From positions 91,521 to 155,520 of the forward strand of contig CAYLRU010000005.1 of NCBI GenBank assembly GCA_964386565.1: DNA of 64,000 nt, read 5' to 3'. Source of the DNA: CAYLRU01 sp964386565 (lineage in GTDB: Bacteria; Desulfobacterota; Desulfobacteria; Desulfobacterales; UBA5616). Below are positions 1 to 8,661 of this stretch, one piece after another. The notes beneath the pieces were generated by a model. It was not told the origin of the DNA. It searched no databases and saw nothing but the letters and a program-made list of their open reading frames with translations. The first letter of the stretch is position 1. Each line of letters starts with the position of its first letter. The position numbers were made by a program, and so were the translations under genes.

Positions 1-142
1 CATTGATTTTGTTTATTAATATTCTTCCAAACAAAAAGGGCCTTTCGAATAACGGATATGGTTATAAACAGCCTTCGCCCCATTATGGCGGGGTTAAAAA
101 AACATGAATCGATAACGGGTATGTGTTTTTCAAATATCTATC

Positions 143-2389
143 ATGACAAGTAATCGGTTGACCACATTATCATCACAACACCACGAACAGGAAAAAGCCA
201 AGCGCAAGCGTGAACGCATTATTATCCTTGTCATTATTATCTTTGTCATCCTCTTAACCATTGCTGAAAATCAAATCATTTATTTCGGTGCGGACTTTCC
301 GGTTTCCAATACGATCCTGATGTTCACACTGATCAATATCAACCTTCTTTTGCTGATATTGCTGATTTTTCTTGTATTCAGAAATCTGGTCAAACTGTTT
401 TACGACCGGAAAAGGAATATCATCGGCGCCAAACTCAAAACAAAACTGGTGGTTTCATTTATCTCGCTGACACTGTTGCCCACCATTATTCTCTTTTTCT
501 TTTCTATAAACTTCATCACGAACAGCATCGCTTTCTGGTTTAACGTGCCGGTTGAGCAGGCCCTGGAAAACTCGCTCTCAGTGGGACGGAATGTATACCA
601 GCACATGGAAGACAACAGCCGTTTTTTTCTGGAAAGAATCTCATATCAGATTACCAGCAAAAAGCTGCTGGCGCCGGGACAATACAACGCCCTCACTAAT
701 TATATCCAGGTGGTCCAGCGGGAATTCAACATCCCCGGCGTGGAAGTCTACGACATCAATGCGAACCGTATCACCTATGCCGTGGCCGAAAATATCGCGG
801 ACAAACCGTTGACCATCATTGCAGCGGATGATCTTCAAAAAGCCGCTGCATCAAAAAAAGTCAGAACCGTTTCCCAGAGCGTCCCCAACGGCGAACTTGT
901 CCGCACCATCGGCACGGTCCCTTTTCACGGTTCCGGTGATACGGTGGAAGCGCTGGTGGTGCTGTCCTTTCTGATTTCACCGGAACTGTCTGAAAAGATG
1001 ACATCTATCTCCAGGGGATTCGAGGCTTATCAACAGATCAAATTGTTAAAAAAACCGATCCAGAGCAGTTACTATATCGCCCTTTCCATCGTTGCCCTGC
1101 TGGTGGTGTTTTGTGCCATATGGTTCGGATTTTCTCTGGCAAAATCCATTAGTATCCCGATAATGGACCTGGCCAACGGGACAAGACGGGTGGCGGAAGG
1201 AGATTTAAGTTTCAGCATTGATATCAGTGCGGATGATGAAATCGGAACGCTGGTGGATTCATTTAATAAAATGACGAGAGACCTGAGAACCAGCCGGGAA
1301 CAAATCGAACGCAGCAACCAAATGCTGAAAGAACAAAATGCCGAAATCGAAGGTCGGAAAAATTACATTGAAATCGTTTTAAAAAACGTGTCCGCAGGTG
1401 TCATCACCCTTGAAGCGGACGGACGCATTTCCACCATCAACAAATCGGCTGAAAAAATGTTGCGGTTAAATCCCGACAGGCTTTTAAATAAAAATTACCA
1501 GATGCTTTCCGATGAAGATGAACCGGGTTTTATTCACCCCATCATGGATCAGTTTAACCGGCAAAACAGCGACGACGTGGAGCTTCCCTTGAAATTGATC
1601 ATCGAAGGCAGGCCCCGCAGCTTCTGGGTACACATCAACGCGTTAAAGGACGAATCAAGCCGCCAGATGGGCATTGTTATGGTCTTCAATGATTTAACGG
1701 ACCTGGAAAAAGCCCAGCGCATGCTGGCATGGCGGGAGGTGGCCAAACGGATCGCCCATGAAGTGAAAAATCCGTTAACCCCGATCACGCTGTCCGCCCA
1801 ACGGTTAAGACGAAAATTCGCCGACCGGATTAACGACAGTGTTTTTGACGAATGCACGCAAATGATCATCAACCATGTGGAACTCATCCGTAATCTGGTT
1901 AATGAATTTGCGATATTCGCCAGATTCCCCTTTGCAGACCCGAAGCCTTCCGACCTGGTATCCATTATCGAAGAAAGCACGGCTCTTTTCAGAGAAGGGC
2001 ACCAGGGGATTGAATTTACGATAAACCGGGAAAATAAGATTCCCCTGCTGAACCTTGACCGACAGCAAATCAAGCAGGCCATGATCAATCTGATCGACAA
2101 TGCCGTCTACGCCGTAAAAAATGAAGGCCATATATCCATTACCATCACCCATGATCCCATATTAAAAATGGTCCGGATAGAAGTAGCAGATGACGGTGTC
2201 GGAATCACGAATGTGGAAAAAACCCGACTGTTCGAACCTGATTTTTCAACCAGGAAAACCGGCATGGGGCTGGGATTAACCATCGTGCACAATATCATAC
2301 TGGATCATAACGGCATGATCAGTGTCCATGACAATCAACCCAAAGGAGCAAAATTTGTAATTGAGCTGCCGGTACAGGATAATATTTAA
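143..2389 (+). CDS. NtrY-like membrane sensor histidine kinase
   Basis: Predicted to sense a signal at the membrane and phosphorylate the regulator encoded next to it. The 748-residue protein has three hydrophobic segments near the N terminus (about 26-42, 58-79, 101-124), an extracytoplasmic region, a fourth segment (about 312-332), a HAMP linker, a PAS-like region (about 405-515), a HisKA domain with the phospho-acceptor His539 in the motif HEVKNPLTP, and a HATPase_c domain with N and G boxes (DDGVGI, GLGLTIV). This order is that of NtrY, and HEVKNPLTP is typical of NtrY kinases. The regulator gene follows after 52 nt. No strong Shine-Dalgarno sequence precedes the ATG, so the exact start is less sure than the family. 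The ligand is unknown; nitrogen control is only inferred from the family name. Confidence 0.9.
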   Translation: MTSNRLTTLSSQHHEQEKAKRKRERIIILVIIIFVILLTIAENQIIYFGADFPVSNTILMFTLININLLLLILLIFLVFRNLVKLFYDRKRNIIGAKLKTKLVVSFISLTLLPTIILFFFSINFITNSIAFWFNVPVEQALENSLSVGRNVYQHMEDNSRFFLERISYQITSKKLLAPGQYNALTNYIQVVQREFNIPGVEVYDINANRITYAVAENIADKPLTIIAADDLQKAAASKKVRTVSQSVPNGELVRTIGTVPFHGSGDTVEALVVLSFLISPELSEKMTSISRGFEAYQQIKLLKKPIQSSYYIALSIVALLVVFCAIWFGFSLAKSISIPIMDLANGTRRVAEGDLSFSIDISADDEIGTLVDSFNKMTRDLRTSREQIERSNQMLKEQNAEIEGRKNYIEIVLKNVSAGVITLEADGRISTINKSAEKMLRLNPDRLLNKNYQMLSDEDEPGFIHPIMDQFNRQNSDDVELPLKLIIEGRPRSFWVHINALKDESSRQMGIVMVFNDLTDLEKAQRMLAWREVAKRIAHEVKNPLTPITLSAQRLRRKFADRINDSVFDECTQMIINHVELIRNLVNEFAIFARFPFADPKPSDLVSIIEESTALFREGHQGIEFTINRENKIPLLNLDRQQIKQAMINLIDNAVYAVKNEGHISITITHDPILKMVRIEVADDGVGITNVEKTRLFEPDFSTRKTGMGLGLTIVHNIILDHNGMISVHDNQPKGAKFVIELPVQDNI

Positions 2390-2441
2390 AAAAACTATAT
2401 TTTCGTTTATACATCCAATATGAAAGCGAGGATTCACCCAT

Positions 2442-3788
2442 ATGTTTCCTTCCATACTGATCGTTGATGATGAACCGTCAATTCTTCAATCTTTAAGCGG
2501 TATACTCTCGGATGAAGGTTTTGAAGCCCATACGGCTTCCAACGGGTATGAGGCCTTAAAAAGAATTGAAGAAGAATCGCCGGACCTGGTGCTTTTGGAT
2601 ATCTGGATGCCCGGACTTGACGGTATTGAAACCTTAAAGGAAATCAAGAAAATCAACCCGCATATACAGGTGGTCATCATTACCGGACACGGCACCATTG
2701 AAACAGCTGTAAAAGCCACTAAAATGGGGGCTTTCGATCTGATCGAAAAGCCATTATCCATCGATAAAATTATTGTGACCATCAATAATGCATTGAATTT
2801 CCGTCGTCTCGAAGAAGAAAATCGTTATCTCCGTCGGAAAACACTGGAAAAGCACTCGCTGACGGGGAACAGCCCCGAAATCCTGTCCCTTAAAAACCAG
2901 ATCGCGGCGTCAGCCCCAACCGATAAATGGATCTTTATCACCGGAGAAAACGGGACCGGCAAGGAGCTCGTGGCCAAAACGATTCACCAGTTAAGTCCGC
3001 GAGCGGATTTTCCCCTGGTTGATATCAACTGTGCGGCAATCTCGGAAGAACTCATGACCCTGGAGCTTTTCGGTACTGAAAAGGGAGCACCTGTCAATGG
3101 CACCAGAAAAAAAATCGGAAAATTCGAACTGGCCGATATGGGAACCCTTTTTTTTGATGAAATCTGCGATATGAGTCTCGGCATTCAAGGCAAGCTGTTA
3201 CGGGTTCTCCAGGAAAAAAAATTTGAGCGGACCGGCGGGAGTCGCCCCATTGATATGAAGGCCAGAATTATCGCTTCGACCAACAAAAACATCGAACACG
3301 AAATTCAAAAAGGACGGTTCAGAAAAGATCTGTATTATCGTTTAAATGTTATTCCGATCCATGTCCCGCCTTTGAGAAAAAGAGCTGAAGATATTCCGCT
3401 CCTGGTTGATACATTTTTAGCGGAATCCGAAAAAAACAGCCAGAAAAGAAAATCCATCACAGAAAAAGCCGTAAAATTGCTCTGTGAATATGCCTGGCCG
3501 GGAAATGTGCGTGAGTTAAAAAATTTTATCGAACGGCTGGTTATCCTGGTTGAAAAAGATGTTATTGACGAAAAGGATGTTTTATCCCTATATAAACCTG
3601 AAATGGAAAATTGCCATTGCGATGAACCGGATCGATATTTTTCCATAAAAGACTTCAAAATCGCCAGGGAGACATTCGAGAAGGACTATATCCAAAGAAA
3701 AATGATCCAGTTCAACAATGACATCAAAAAGACAGCCAGGGCCATTGGTGTTGAACCGGATTATCTCAATAAATTATTAAAACCATAA
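2442..3788 (+). CDS. NtrX-like response regulator with a degenerate sigma54-contact loop
   Basis: Probable partner of the upstream NtrY-like kinase. The 448 residues comprise a receiver domain (phospho-acceptor Asp53 in LVLLDIWMPG), an AAA+ central domain with Walker A GENGTGKE (168-175) and Walker B TLFFDEI, and a short Fis-like helix-turn-helix at the very C terminus. The loop that reads GAFTGA in sigma54 activators reads GAPVNGT here (215-221), so contact with sigma54 is unlikely. Some NtrX proteins are known to lack GAFTGA, which fits this assignment. The frame is intact through the loop, so it is not a frameshift artefact. It may act as a repressor or sigma70-type regulator. The rsmD gene follows 18 nt later on the same strand. 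Confidence 0.87.
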   Translation: MFPSILIVDDEPSILQSLSGILSDEGFEAHTASNGYEALKRIEEESPDLVLLDIWMPGLDGIETLKEIKKINPHIQVVIITGHGTIETAVKATKMGAFDLIEKPLSIDKIIVTINNALNFRRLEEENRYLRRKTLEKHSLTGNSPEILSLKNQIAASAPTDKWIFITGENGTGKELVAKTIHQLSPRADFPLVDINCAAISEELMTLELFGTEKGAPVNGTRKKIGKFELADMGTLFFDEICDMSLGIQGKLLRVLQEKKFERTGGSRPIDMKARIIASTNKNIEHEIQKGRFRKDLYYRLNVIPIHVPPLRKRAEDIPLLVDTFLAESEKNSQKRKSITEKAVKLLCEYAWPGNVRELKNFIERLVILVEKDVIDEKDVLSLYKPEMENCHCDEPDRYFSIKDFKIARETFEKDYIQRKMIQFNNDIKKTARAIGVEPDYLNKLLKP

Positions 3789-3806
3789 TGCGCTGATCCG
3801 AACCAC

Positions 3807-4364
3807 ATGGGCTTAAGAATCATCAGCGGTCGCTTAAAGGGAAAAAGAATCCATACGTTGCCCGGGACAGAGACCCGGCCGACATCCGATCGGTTGAGAG
3901 AATCCATATTCAATATCCTCGGCACCCGCGTAAAAAACGCTCTCGTGCTGGACTTGTATGCCGGCTCAGGAGCTCTTGGTATCGAAGCGCTGAGCCGGGA
4001 AGCCCGGTTTGCCGTGTTTATCGACAACAATAAAAAAGCAATGGATATAATAAAGCGCAATATACGATCCTGCACCCTTGATGCGCAATCCACAACAATT
4101 TTGTGGGATATCCGCAAAAACTTAAACTGTATTACGGCAATTCCGGGAATGTTTGATATGATATTCATGGATCCGCCTTATCTCAAAGGCATGATTCCTG
4201 ATACTTTAAAAAATCTCGGCAAAACCAAAAAACTGGCCAGGCATTCATCCCTTATCGTGGAACATGCATCAACAGAACCTGTTTCAGTTGATGCAACAGA
4301 ATTTACGATCACCGGCCAAAGAACATATGGGAAAACGTCTCTGACATTTTTACGTTATGGATAA
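3807..4364 (+). CDS. rsmD: 16S rRNA (guanine966-N2)-methyltransferase
   Basis: Methylates G966 of 16S rRNA using S-adenosylmethionine. The 185-residue protein is the normal length for RsmD. It begins with the characteristic MGLRIISGRLKGK, carries the SAM-binding motif DLYAGSGALGIEALSR, and the catalytic motif DPPY. The PTSDRLRESIFNIL segment is also typical. It lies upstream of coaD, a pairing common in bacteria. A hairpin with a T run begins directly after the stop codon and probably ends this transcript. No clear ribosome-binding site is visible before the ATG. Confidence 0.95.
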   Translation: MGLRIISGRLKGKRIHTLPGTETRPTSDRLRESIFNILGTRVKNALVLDLYAGSGALGIEALSREARFAVFIDNNKKAMDIIKRNIRSCTLDAQSTTILWDIRKNLNCITAIPGMFDMIFMDPPYLKGMIPDTLKNLGKTKKLARHSSLIVEHASTEPVSVDATEFTITGQRTYGKTSLTFLRYG

Positions 4365-4370
4365 AGCGAT

Positions 4371-4409
4371 CCGGGTGAATTCTTTAAAACCCGAATTCAC
4401 CCGGTTTTT
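4371..4409 (+). terminator. Rho-independent terminator after rsmD
   Basis: A 12-bp perfect stem (CCGGGTGAATTC at 4371-4382 pairing with GAATTCACCCGG at 4393-4404) is followed immediately by TTTTT. It starts 6 nt after the rsmD stop codon and would separate the two-component/rsmD transcript from coaD. Confidence 0.8.
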
Positions 4410-4477
4410 AAGTGTTAAGATTAAAAAAATGATAAAATTTCAGATGATTAAAACTTAAACCGAAAACTCGAAACCAT

Positions 4478-4510
4478 CTCGTAAAAAGTTGTTTTACGAC
4501 TTTTTACGAG
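4478..4510. repeat. Perfect 12-bp inverted repeat in the coaD leader
   Basis: CTCGTAAAAAGT (4478-4489) and ACTTTTTACGAG (4499-4510) form a perfect AT-rich stem with a 9-nt loop, 33 nt before the coaD start. No T run follows, so it is not an ordinary terminator. It could be a leader structure or one copy of a dispersed palindromic repeat. I saw no second copy in this window. Confidence 0.6.
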
Positions 4511-4542
4511 GCCGCCATCTTAAGAAAGGACAATGTTTTTAC

Positions 4543-5034
4543 ATGAAAAGACTGGCCATATACCCCGGATCATTTGACCCGCTTACCAATGGTCATGTAG
4601 ATATCGTTGAAAGGGGCCTTACCTTGTTTGATGAAATTATCATCGCCATATTGATTAACCCGAAAAAACAGTCTCTTTTTTCCGTTGAAGAACGCATTGA
4701 TTTGCTGGAAAAGGCCTTTAAAAAATACCCCAATGTTTATGCTGATTCCTTCAACGGCCTGCTTGTGGAATACGCACGTAAAAAGCAGGCCACTGCCATA
4801 TTAAGGGGGATGCGGGCCGTATCTGATTTTGAATACGAATTCCAGATGGCCATCATGAATCGCCGCTTGAACAGGGATATCCAGACAATATTCCTGATGA
4901 CCGGATTCAGGTGGATTTTTACCAGTTCTTCGATCATAAAAGAAGTGGCCCGATTCGGTGGAGATGTTTCGGATTTGGTTCCTGACCCGGTGAATTTAAA
5001 ATTAAGGGAAAAATACGGTCCTGTTAAATCATAA
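4543..5034 (+). CDS. coaD: Pantetheine-phosphate adenylyltransferase (start placed at 4543)
   Basis: Transfers AMP from ATP to 4'-phosphopantetheine to form dephospho-CoA, the penultimate step of CoA synthesis. With the chosen ATG the protein has 163 residues, the usual CoaD length. It starts MKRLAIYPGSFDPLTNGH, which holds the nucleotidyltransferase GSFDP and NGH motifs, and carries the late motif FTSSSIIKEVARFGGDV that matches the family ISS signature. AAGAAAGGA lies 12 nt before this ATG. A longer frame reaches back to 4489 but would only add residues encoded by the leader hairpin, so I reject that start. Confidence 0.96.
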   Translation: MKRLAIYPGSFDPLTNGHVDIVERGLTLFDEIIIAILINPKKQSLFSVEERIDLLEKAFKKYPNVYADSFNGLLVEYARKKQATAILRGMRAVSDFEYEFQMAIMNRRLNRDIQTIFLMTGFRWIFTSSSIIKEVARFGGDVSDLVPDPVNLKLREKYGPVKS

Positions 5035-5063
5035 ACGATCCATTCAGGTCGCTTTTAAATGCC

Positions 5064-7232
5064 ATGGCCATATCACTTTCACAAAACGCAAAAATTATTT
5101 TGGAAAAACGGTATCTGAAAAAGGATGAAAGCGGGAAAATCGTTGAAAATCCCGAAGATCTTTTTACACGGGTCGCCCGCACCATCGCCGGTGCCGACCT
5201 TTTGTTTGACCCTGAAGCGGATGTGAAAAAAACAGAAAAAAAATTTTTCCGCATGCTGGCCAATTTTTTATTTCTTCCCAATTCCCCCACTTTGATGAAT
5301 GCCGGCAGGCGGCTCGGTCAGCTTGCCGCCTGTTTTGTACTCCCCATTGAAGACTCCATGGAAAGCATTTTCGAAACATTGAAGCATACGGCGATGATCC
5401 ATAAAAGCGGCGGCGGGACAGGATTTTCATTCTCCAGAATCCGCCCGGAAAACGATGTGGTACTTTCCACCGCAGGGGTGTCCAGCGGCCCCCTGTCATT
5501 CATGAGCGTATTTGATATGGCAACAGAAACCGTCAAACAGGGCGGCACAAGACGAGGGGCCAATATGGGGGTTTTACGGGTGGATCATCCTGACATCGAA
5601 AAATTCATCAGCGCCAAAATGCATTCTGATCGACTCAACAACTTCAATATTTCGGTTGCGTTAACCGATACGTTTATGAAAGCCTTTGAAGAAGAAACGG
5701 ATTATGCCCTGATTAATCCGAGAACAGGTAACGTATCAGACCGGGTATCCGCATCAAAAATATTCAATATGATCATCAATTCTTCTTGGGATTCCGGCGA
5801 ACCAGGTGTCATTTTTATTGATCGGATCAATCAGCATAATCCCACACCGCAAGTCGGTGAAATCGAATCAACAAACCCCTGCGGTGAACAGCCCCTGCTG
5901 CCTTATGAATCCTGTACGCTGGGTTCCGTTAACCTGTCCAAAATGACATCCAACGGCAATATCAATTTTAAACGGCTCAAAAAAACCGTTCACGATGCCG
6001 TTCATTTCCTGGATAATGTCGTTGAAATAAATAAATATCCCCTTCCGCAGATCGAAAAAATGAGCAAGGGGAATCGTAAAATCGGACTCGGCGTTATGGG
6101 CTTTGCCGATATGCTGATACAGTTAAAAATCCCGTACAATTCGGAAGAAGCCGTACAAACGGCTGAAACCGTAATGGAATTTATTCAAAAAGAGTCCAAA
6201 GCAGCATCCGTGAACCTGGCAAAAAAACGGGGCAACTTTTCCTTTTACAAGGGCAGCATTTATGACACGCCGCAAACGCCGTTTATGAGAAATGCGACCA
6301 CCACGACCATTGCCCCAACCGGCACCATCAGCCTGATCTGTGGTACATCCAGCGGCATTGAACCGATTTTCGCCATCGCCCACGTCAGGCACGTGCTGGA
6401 TGGAAAGAAACTTTCTCATATCCACCCGCTGTTTCTTAAAGCAGCCAAAAAAGAGGGATTTTATTCGAAAGACCTGTACTCGGAAATCACCCGGCTCGGA
6501 TCGGTCCAATCCCTTGCCCGGGTACCTGATCATATCAGACGCCTGTTTGTCACATCCCATGAAATATCGGCCCACTGGCATATCAGAATCCAGGCTGCAT
6601 TTCAGAAATTCACCGACAACGCAGTTTCAAAAACCATAAATTTCCCCAACAATTCCTCACCGGAAGAGGTGAAATCCGCCTATATTCAAGCCTATAAAAC
6701 CGGGTGCAAAGGACTTACCATATACCGATACGGAAGCCGGGATAAACAGGTTCTCTCCCTGGGGGATGAAAAAAAAGAGTCTTTAAAAATCGCGCCCCGG
6801 CCGAGGCCGGAACGCACACAGGGGATCACCCAACGAATCAGTACGGGTTGCGGGAATCTTTACGTAACGGTTAATTATGACGAAAAAGGCACCTGTGAGG
6901 TTTTTGCCCAGATGGGAAAAACCGGCGGATGTGCATCATCTCAAATTGAAGCAGCAGGTCGGCTGACCTCCCTGGCCCTGCGGTCCGGCGTAAAAGTGGA
7001 TGCCATTATCAAGCAGCTCATCGGCATCAGATGCCCCTCACCGTCATGGCAAAATGGAAAAATGGTATTATCCTGTCCGGATGCCATCGCCCAGGTGTTA
7101 AAAGACCTCACAGCTTCAAGTTTTACGGAAAGCCAGTCCATGATGGGCGTCTGCCCGGAGTGCGGAGATGTTCTCTCCCATGAAGAAGGTTGCCTGGTCT
7201 GCCATTCCTGCGGATTTTCCAAGTGCAGCTAA
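5064..7232 (+). CDS. nrdJ: Adenosylcobalamin-dependent (class II) ribonucleotide reductase
   Basis: Reduces ribonucleotides to deoxyribonucleotides using a radical generated from coenzyme B12, which works with or without oxygen. In the 722 residues one sees the N-terminal barrel entry FLPNSPTLMNAG, the substrate-site segment GGTGFSFSRIRP, the motif NPCGEQPL whose Cys273 is the predicted thiyl-radical residue, and the phosphate-binding segment TIAPTGTISLICGTSSGIEP. The C-terminal part has the TSCPECG-like zinc-ribbon pattern CPECG...CHSCG, typical of the bacterial NrdJ subfamily whose tail re-reduces the active site. It stands 29 nt after coaD. No class I or III reductase is present in this window. 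Confidence 0.96.
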   Translation: MAISLSQNAKIILEKRYLKKDESGKIVENPEDLFTRVARTIAGADLLFDPEADVKKTEKKFFRMLANFLFLPNSPTLMNAGRRLGQLAACFVLPIEDSMESIFETLKHTAMIHKSGGGTGFSFSRIRPENDVVLSTAGVSSGPLSFMSVFDMATETVKQGGTRRGANMGVLRVDHPDIEKFISAKMHSDRLNNFNISVALTDTFMKAFEEETDYALINPRTGNVSDRVSASKIFNMIINSSWDSGEPGVIFIDRINQHNPTPQVGEIESTNPCGEQPLLPYESCTLGSVNLSKMTSNGNINFKRLKKTVHDAVHFLDNVVEINKYPLPQIEKMSKGNRKIGLGVMGFADMLIQLKIPYNSEEAVQTAETVMEFIQKESKAASVNLAKKRGNFSFYKGSIYDTPQTPFMRNATTTTIAPTGTISLICGTSSGIEPIFAIAHVRHVLDGKKLSHIHPLFLKAAKKEGFYSKDLYSEITRLGSVQSLARVPDHIRRLFVTSHEISAHWHIRIQAAFQKFTDNAVSKTINFPNNSSPEEVKSAYIQAYKTGCKGLTIYRYGSRDKQVLSLGDEKKESLKIAPRPRPERTQGITQRISTGCGNLYVTVNYDEKGTCEVFAQMGKTGGCASSQIEAAGRLTSLALRSGVKVDAIIKQLIGIRCPSPSWQNGKMVLSCPDAIAQVLKDLTASSFTESQSMMGVCPECGDVLSHEEGCLVCHSCGFSKCS

Positions 7233-7249
7233 AATGCGGCCAATCCAGG

Positions 7250-7828
7250 TTAAAATATAAACTTGAACAGCATAAATCCGCCGATCAGAAGAACAGTGAA
7301 TACAACGGTGATCAGGTTGAAATGTTTATCGATTACGGTTTGAATGGCCCCTCCGAAGCGATAAATCAGCCCGGCCACCAGAAAAAACCGCGCCGAACGT
7401 GAAAACGCTGACGCCAGCACAAATACGCCGAAATTTATACGAAATGCACCGGCCGTTATGGTAAATAATTTATACGGCAGGGGCGTAAAACCCGCTATGC
7501 TGACGGCCCAGGCATCATAAGCAACATAGAGGTTTCGGATATAGTCATATTTCGATGACAGGCCGTAAAATTCAATGATCTTATCGCCGATCCCCGCCAT
7601 GAACTGCCAACCGATCACATACCCCAGGCATCCGCCGATGACCGATCCGAAGGAACATACCAGGGCATACCGAATCGATTGTTTCGGAGCAGCCACGGAA
7701 AGGGCGATGAGCAGAACATCCGGGGGAATGGGGAAAAACGACGATTCACAAAATGCGAGAATAAACAGTGCCCATAAACCGTATGGTGTTTCAGCCCAGC
7801 GAACAATCCAGTCGTATAGTTTTCGCAT
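7250..7828 (-). CDS. YqaA/DedA-like (VTT domain) inner-membrane protein
   Basis: A 192-residue hydrophobic protein with an N-terminal re-entrant-like segment ESSFFPIPPDVLL followed by several membrane spans. The E-x-x-F-P-x-P-x-x motif and the later GFTPLPYKLFTITAG segment are those of the YqaA branch of the SNARE-associated/VTT (DedA) superfamily. Members of the wider superfamily are linked to lipid scrambling and envelope homeostasis; the specific role of this branch is not settled. It starts 3 nt after the pcm stop, with a GGGAG ribosome-binding site inside the end of pcm, so the two are very likely cotranscribed. Confidence 0.85.
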   Translation of the reverse strand: MRKLYDWIVRWAETPYGLWALFILAFCESSFFPIPPDVLLIALSVAAPKQSIRYALVCSFGSVIGGCLGYVIGWQFMAGIGDKIIEFYGLSSKYDYIRNLYVAYDAWAVSIAGFTPLPYKLFTITAGAFRINFGVFVLASAFSRSARFFLVAGLIYRFGGAIQTVIDKHFNLITVVFTVLLIGGFMLFKFIF

Positions 7829-7831
7829 CTA

Positions 7832-8500
7832 TTACAGCTCCCGCCAGCCGTACTCTCCCACAAGCTTTACAAATCTGCAACCGCCCAGGTCGGTCTTATG
7901 AATCCCGTCTTCATCTTTGACAATTTTGATCAATTCCTGTGAATATTGATCTCCGACCGGTATCACCATGCGGCCGCCGACAGCCAGTTGGTTTACCAGC
8001 ACATGGGGAATTTCCGGTGCCCCTGCCGTAACGATAATTGCATCAAACGGACTTTCATCAGGCCATCCGGAAGTACCGTCCGAATACCTGGTAACGATAT
8101 TATAATATCGAAGCGCATCAAAGCATTTCCGCGCCTTTACGAAAAGGGAATATATCCGCTCTATCGTATATACGCGAAAAACAATTTGAGAAAGAACGGC
8201 TGCCTGGTATCCCGAACCAGTGCCGATTTCCAGTACACGATCGTCTTTTCCCAAGGCAAGCGCCTGGGTCATTTCCGCTACGATATACGGCTGGGAGATG
8301 GTCTGTTGTTCTCCGATGGGAAGCGGATGATCGCCATATGCCTGATCCATCAACGCTTCACTGACAAAAAGATGCCTGGGTACCTTCCGCATGGCAAAAA
8401 GAACCCGGGTATCTGTTATCCCCCGGGCTTCAATCTGCCGTCTGACCATCTCATCGCGCTGTTTTTCAAATTTCAAGGCGTTTTTGTTCATACCTGGCAT
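7832..8500 (-). CDS. pcm: Protein-L-isoaspartate O-methyltransferase
   Basis: Methylates isoaspartyl residues in aged proteins so they can revert to aspartate. The 222-residue protein shows the early PRHLFV segment, the PIGEQQTISQP motif, the SAM-binding motif VLEIGTGSGYQAAVL and a later DAIIVTAGA segment, all diagnostic for PIMT. Two ATGs are available, 8500 and 8491 (MNKNALKF); neither has an excellent ribosome-binding site, so the start is uncertain by three residues. The YqaA-like gene follows at once on the same strand. Confidence 0.95.
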   Translation of the reverse strand: MPGMNKNALKFEKQRDEMVRRQIEARGITDTRVLFAMRKVPRHLFVSEALMDQAYGDHPLPIGEQQTISQPYIVAEMTQALALGKDDRVLEIGTGSGYQAAVLSQIVFRVYTIERIYSLFVKARKCFDALRYYNIVTRYSDGTSGWPDESPFDAIIVTAGAPEIPHVLVNQLAVGGRMVIPVGDQYSQELIKIVKDEDGIHKTDLGGCRFVKLVGEYGWREL

Positions 8501-8661
8501 ATTCCCACAAATTTAACGCGTTTCCGACCGTTTATTTTCATTACTAAAAAGCCCTTGATTTTTCAATAAAAAATTATGATAATGGGTTAATTTATAAAAC
8601 GGCCTTTCCGGTGTTGACAAAAGCCCTTCAGGTCTTCTCATATTTCTGATATTCGTACGAT

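Noticed and set aside
7946..8569. 207-codon plus-strand ORF opposite pcm
   Set aside because: pcm motifs are complete on the minus strand, and the plus frame shows no domain or ribosome-binding site.
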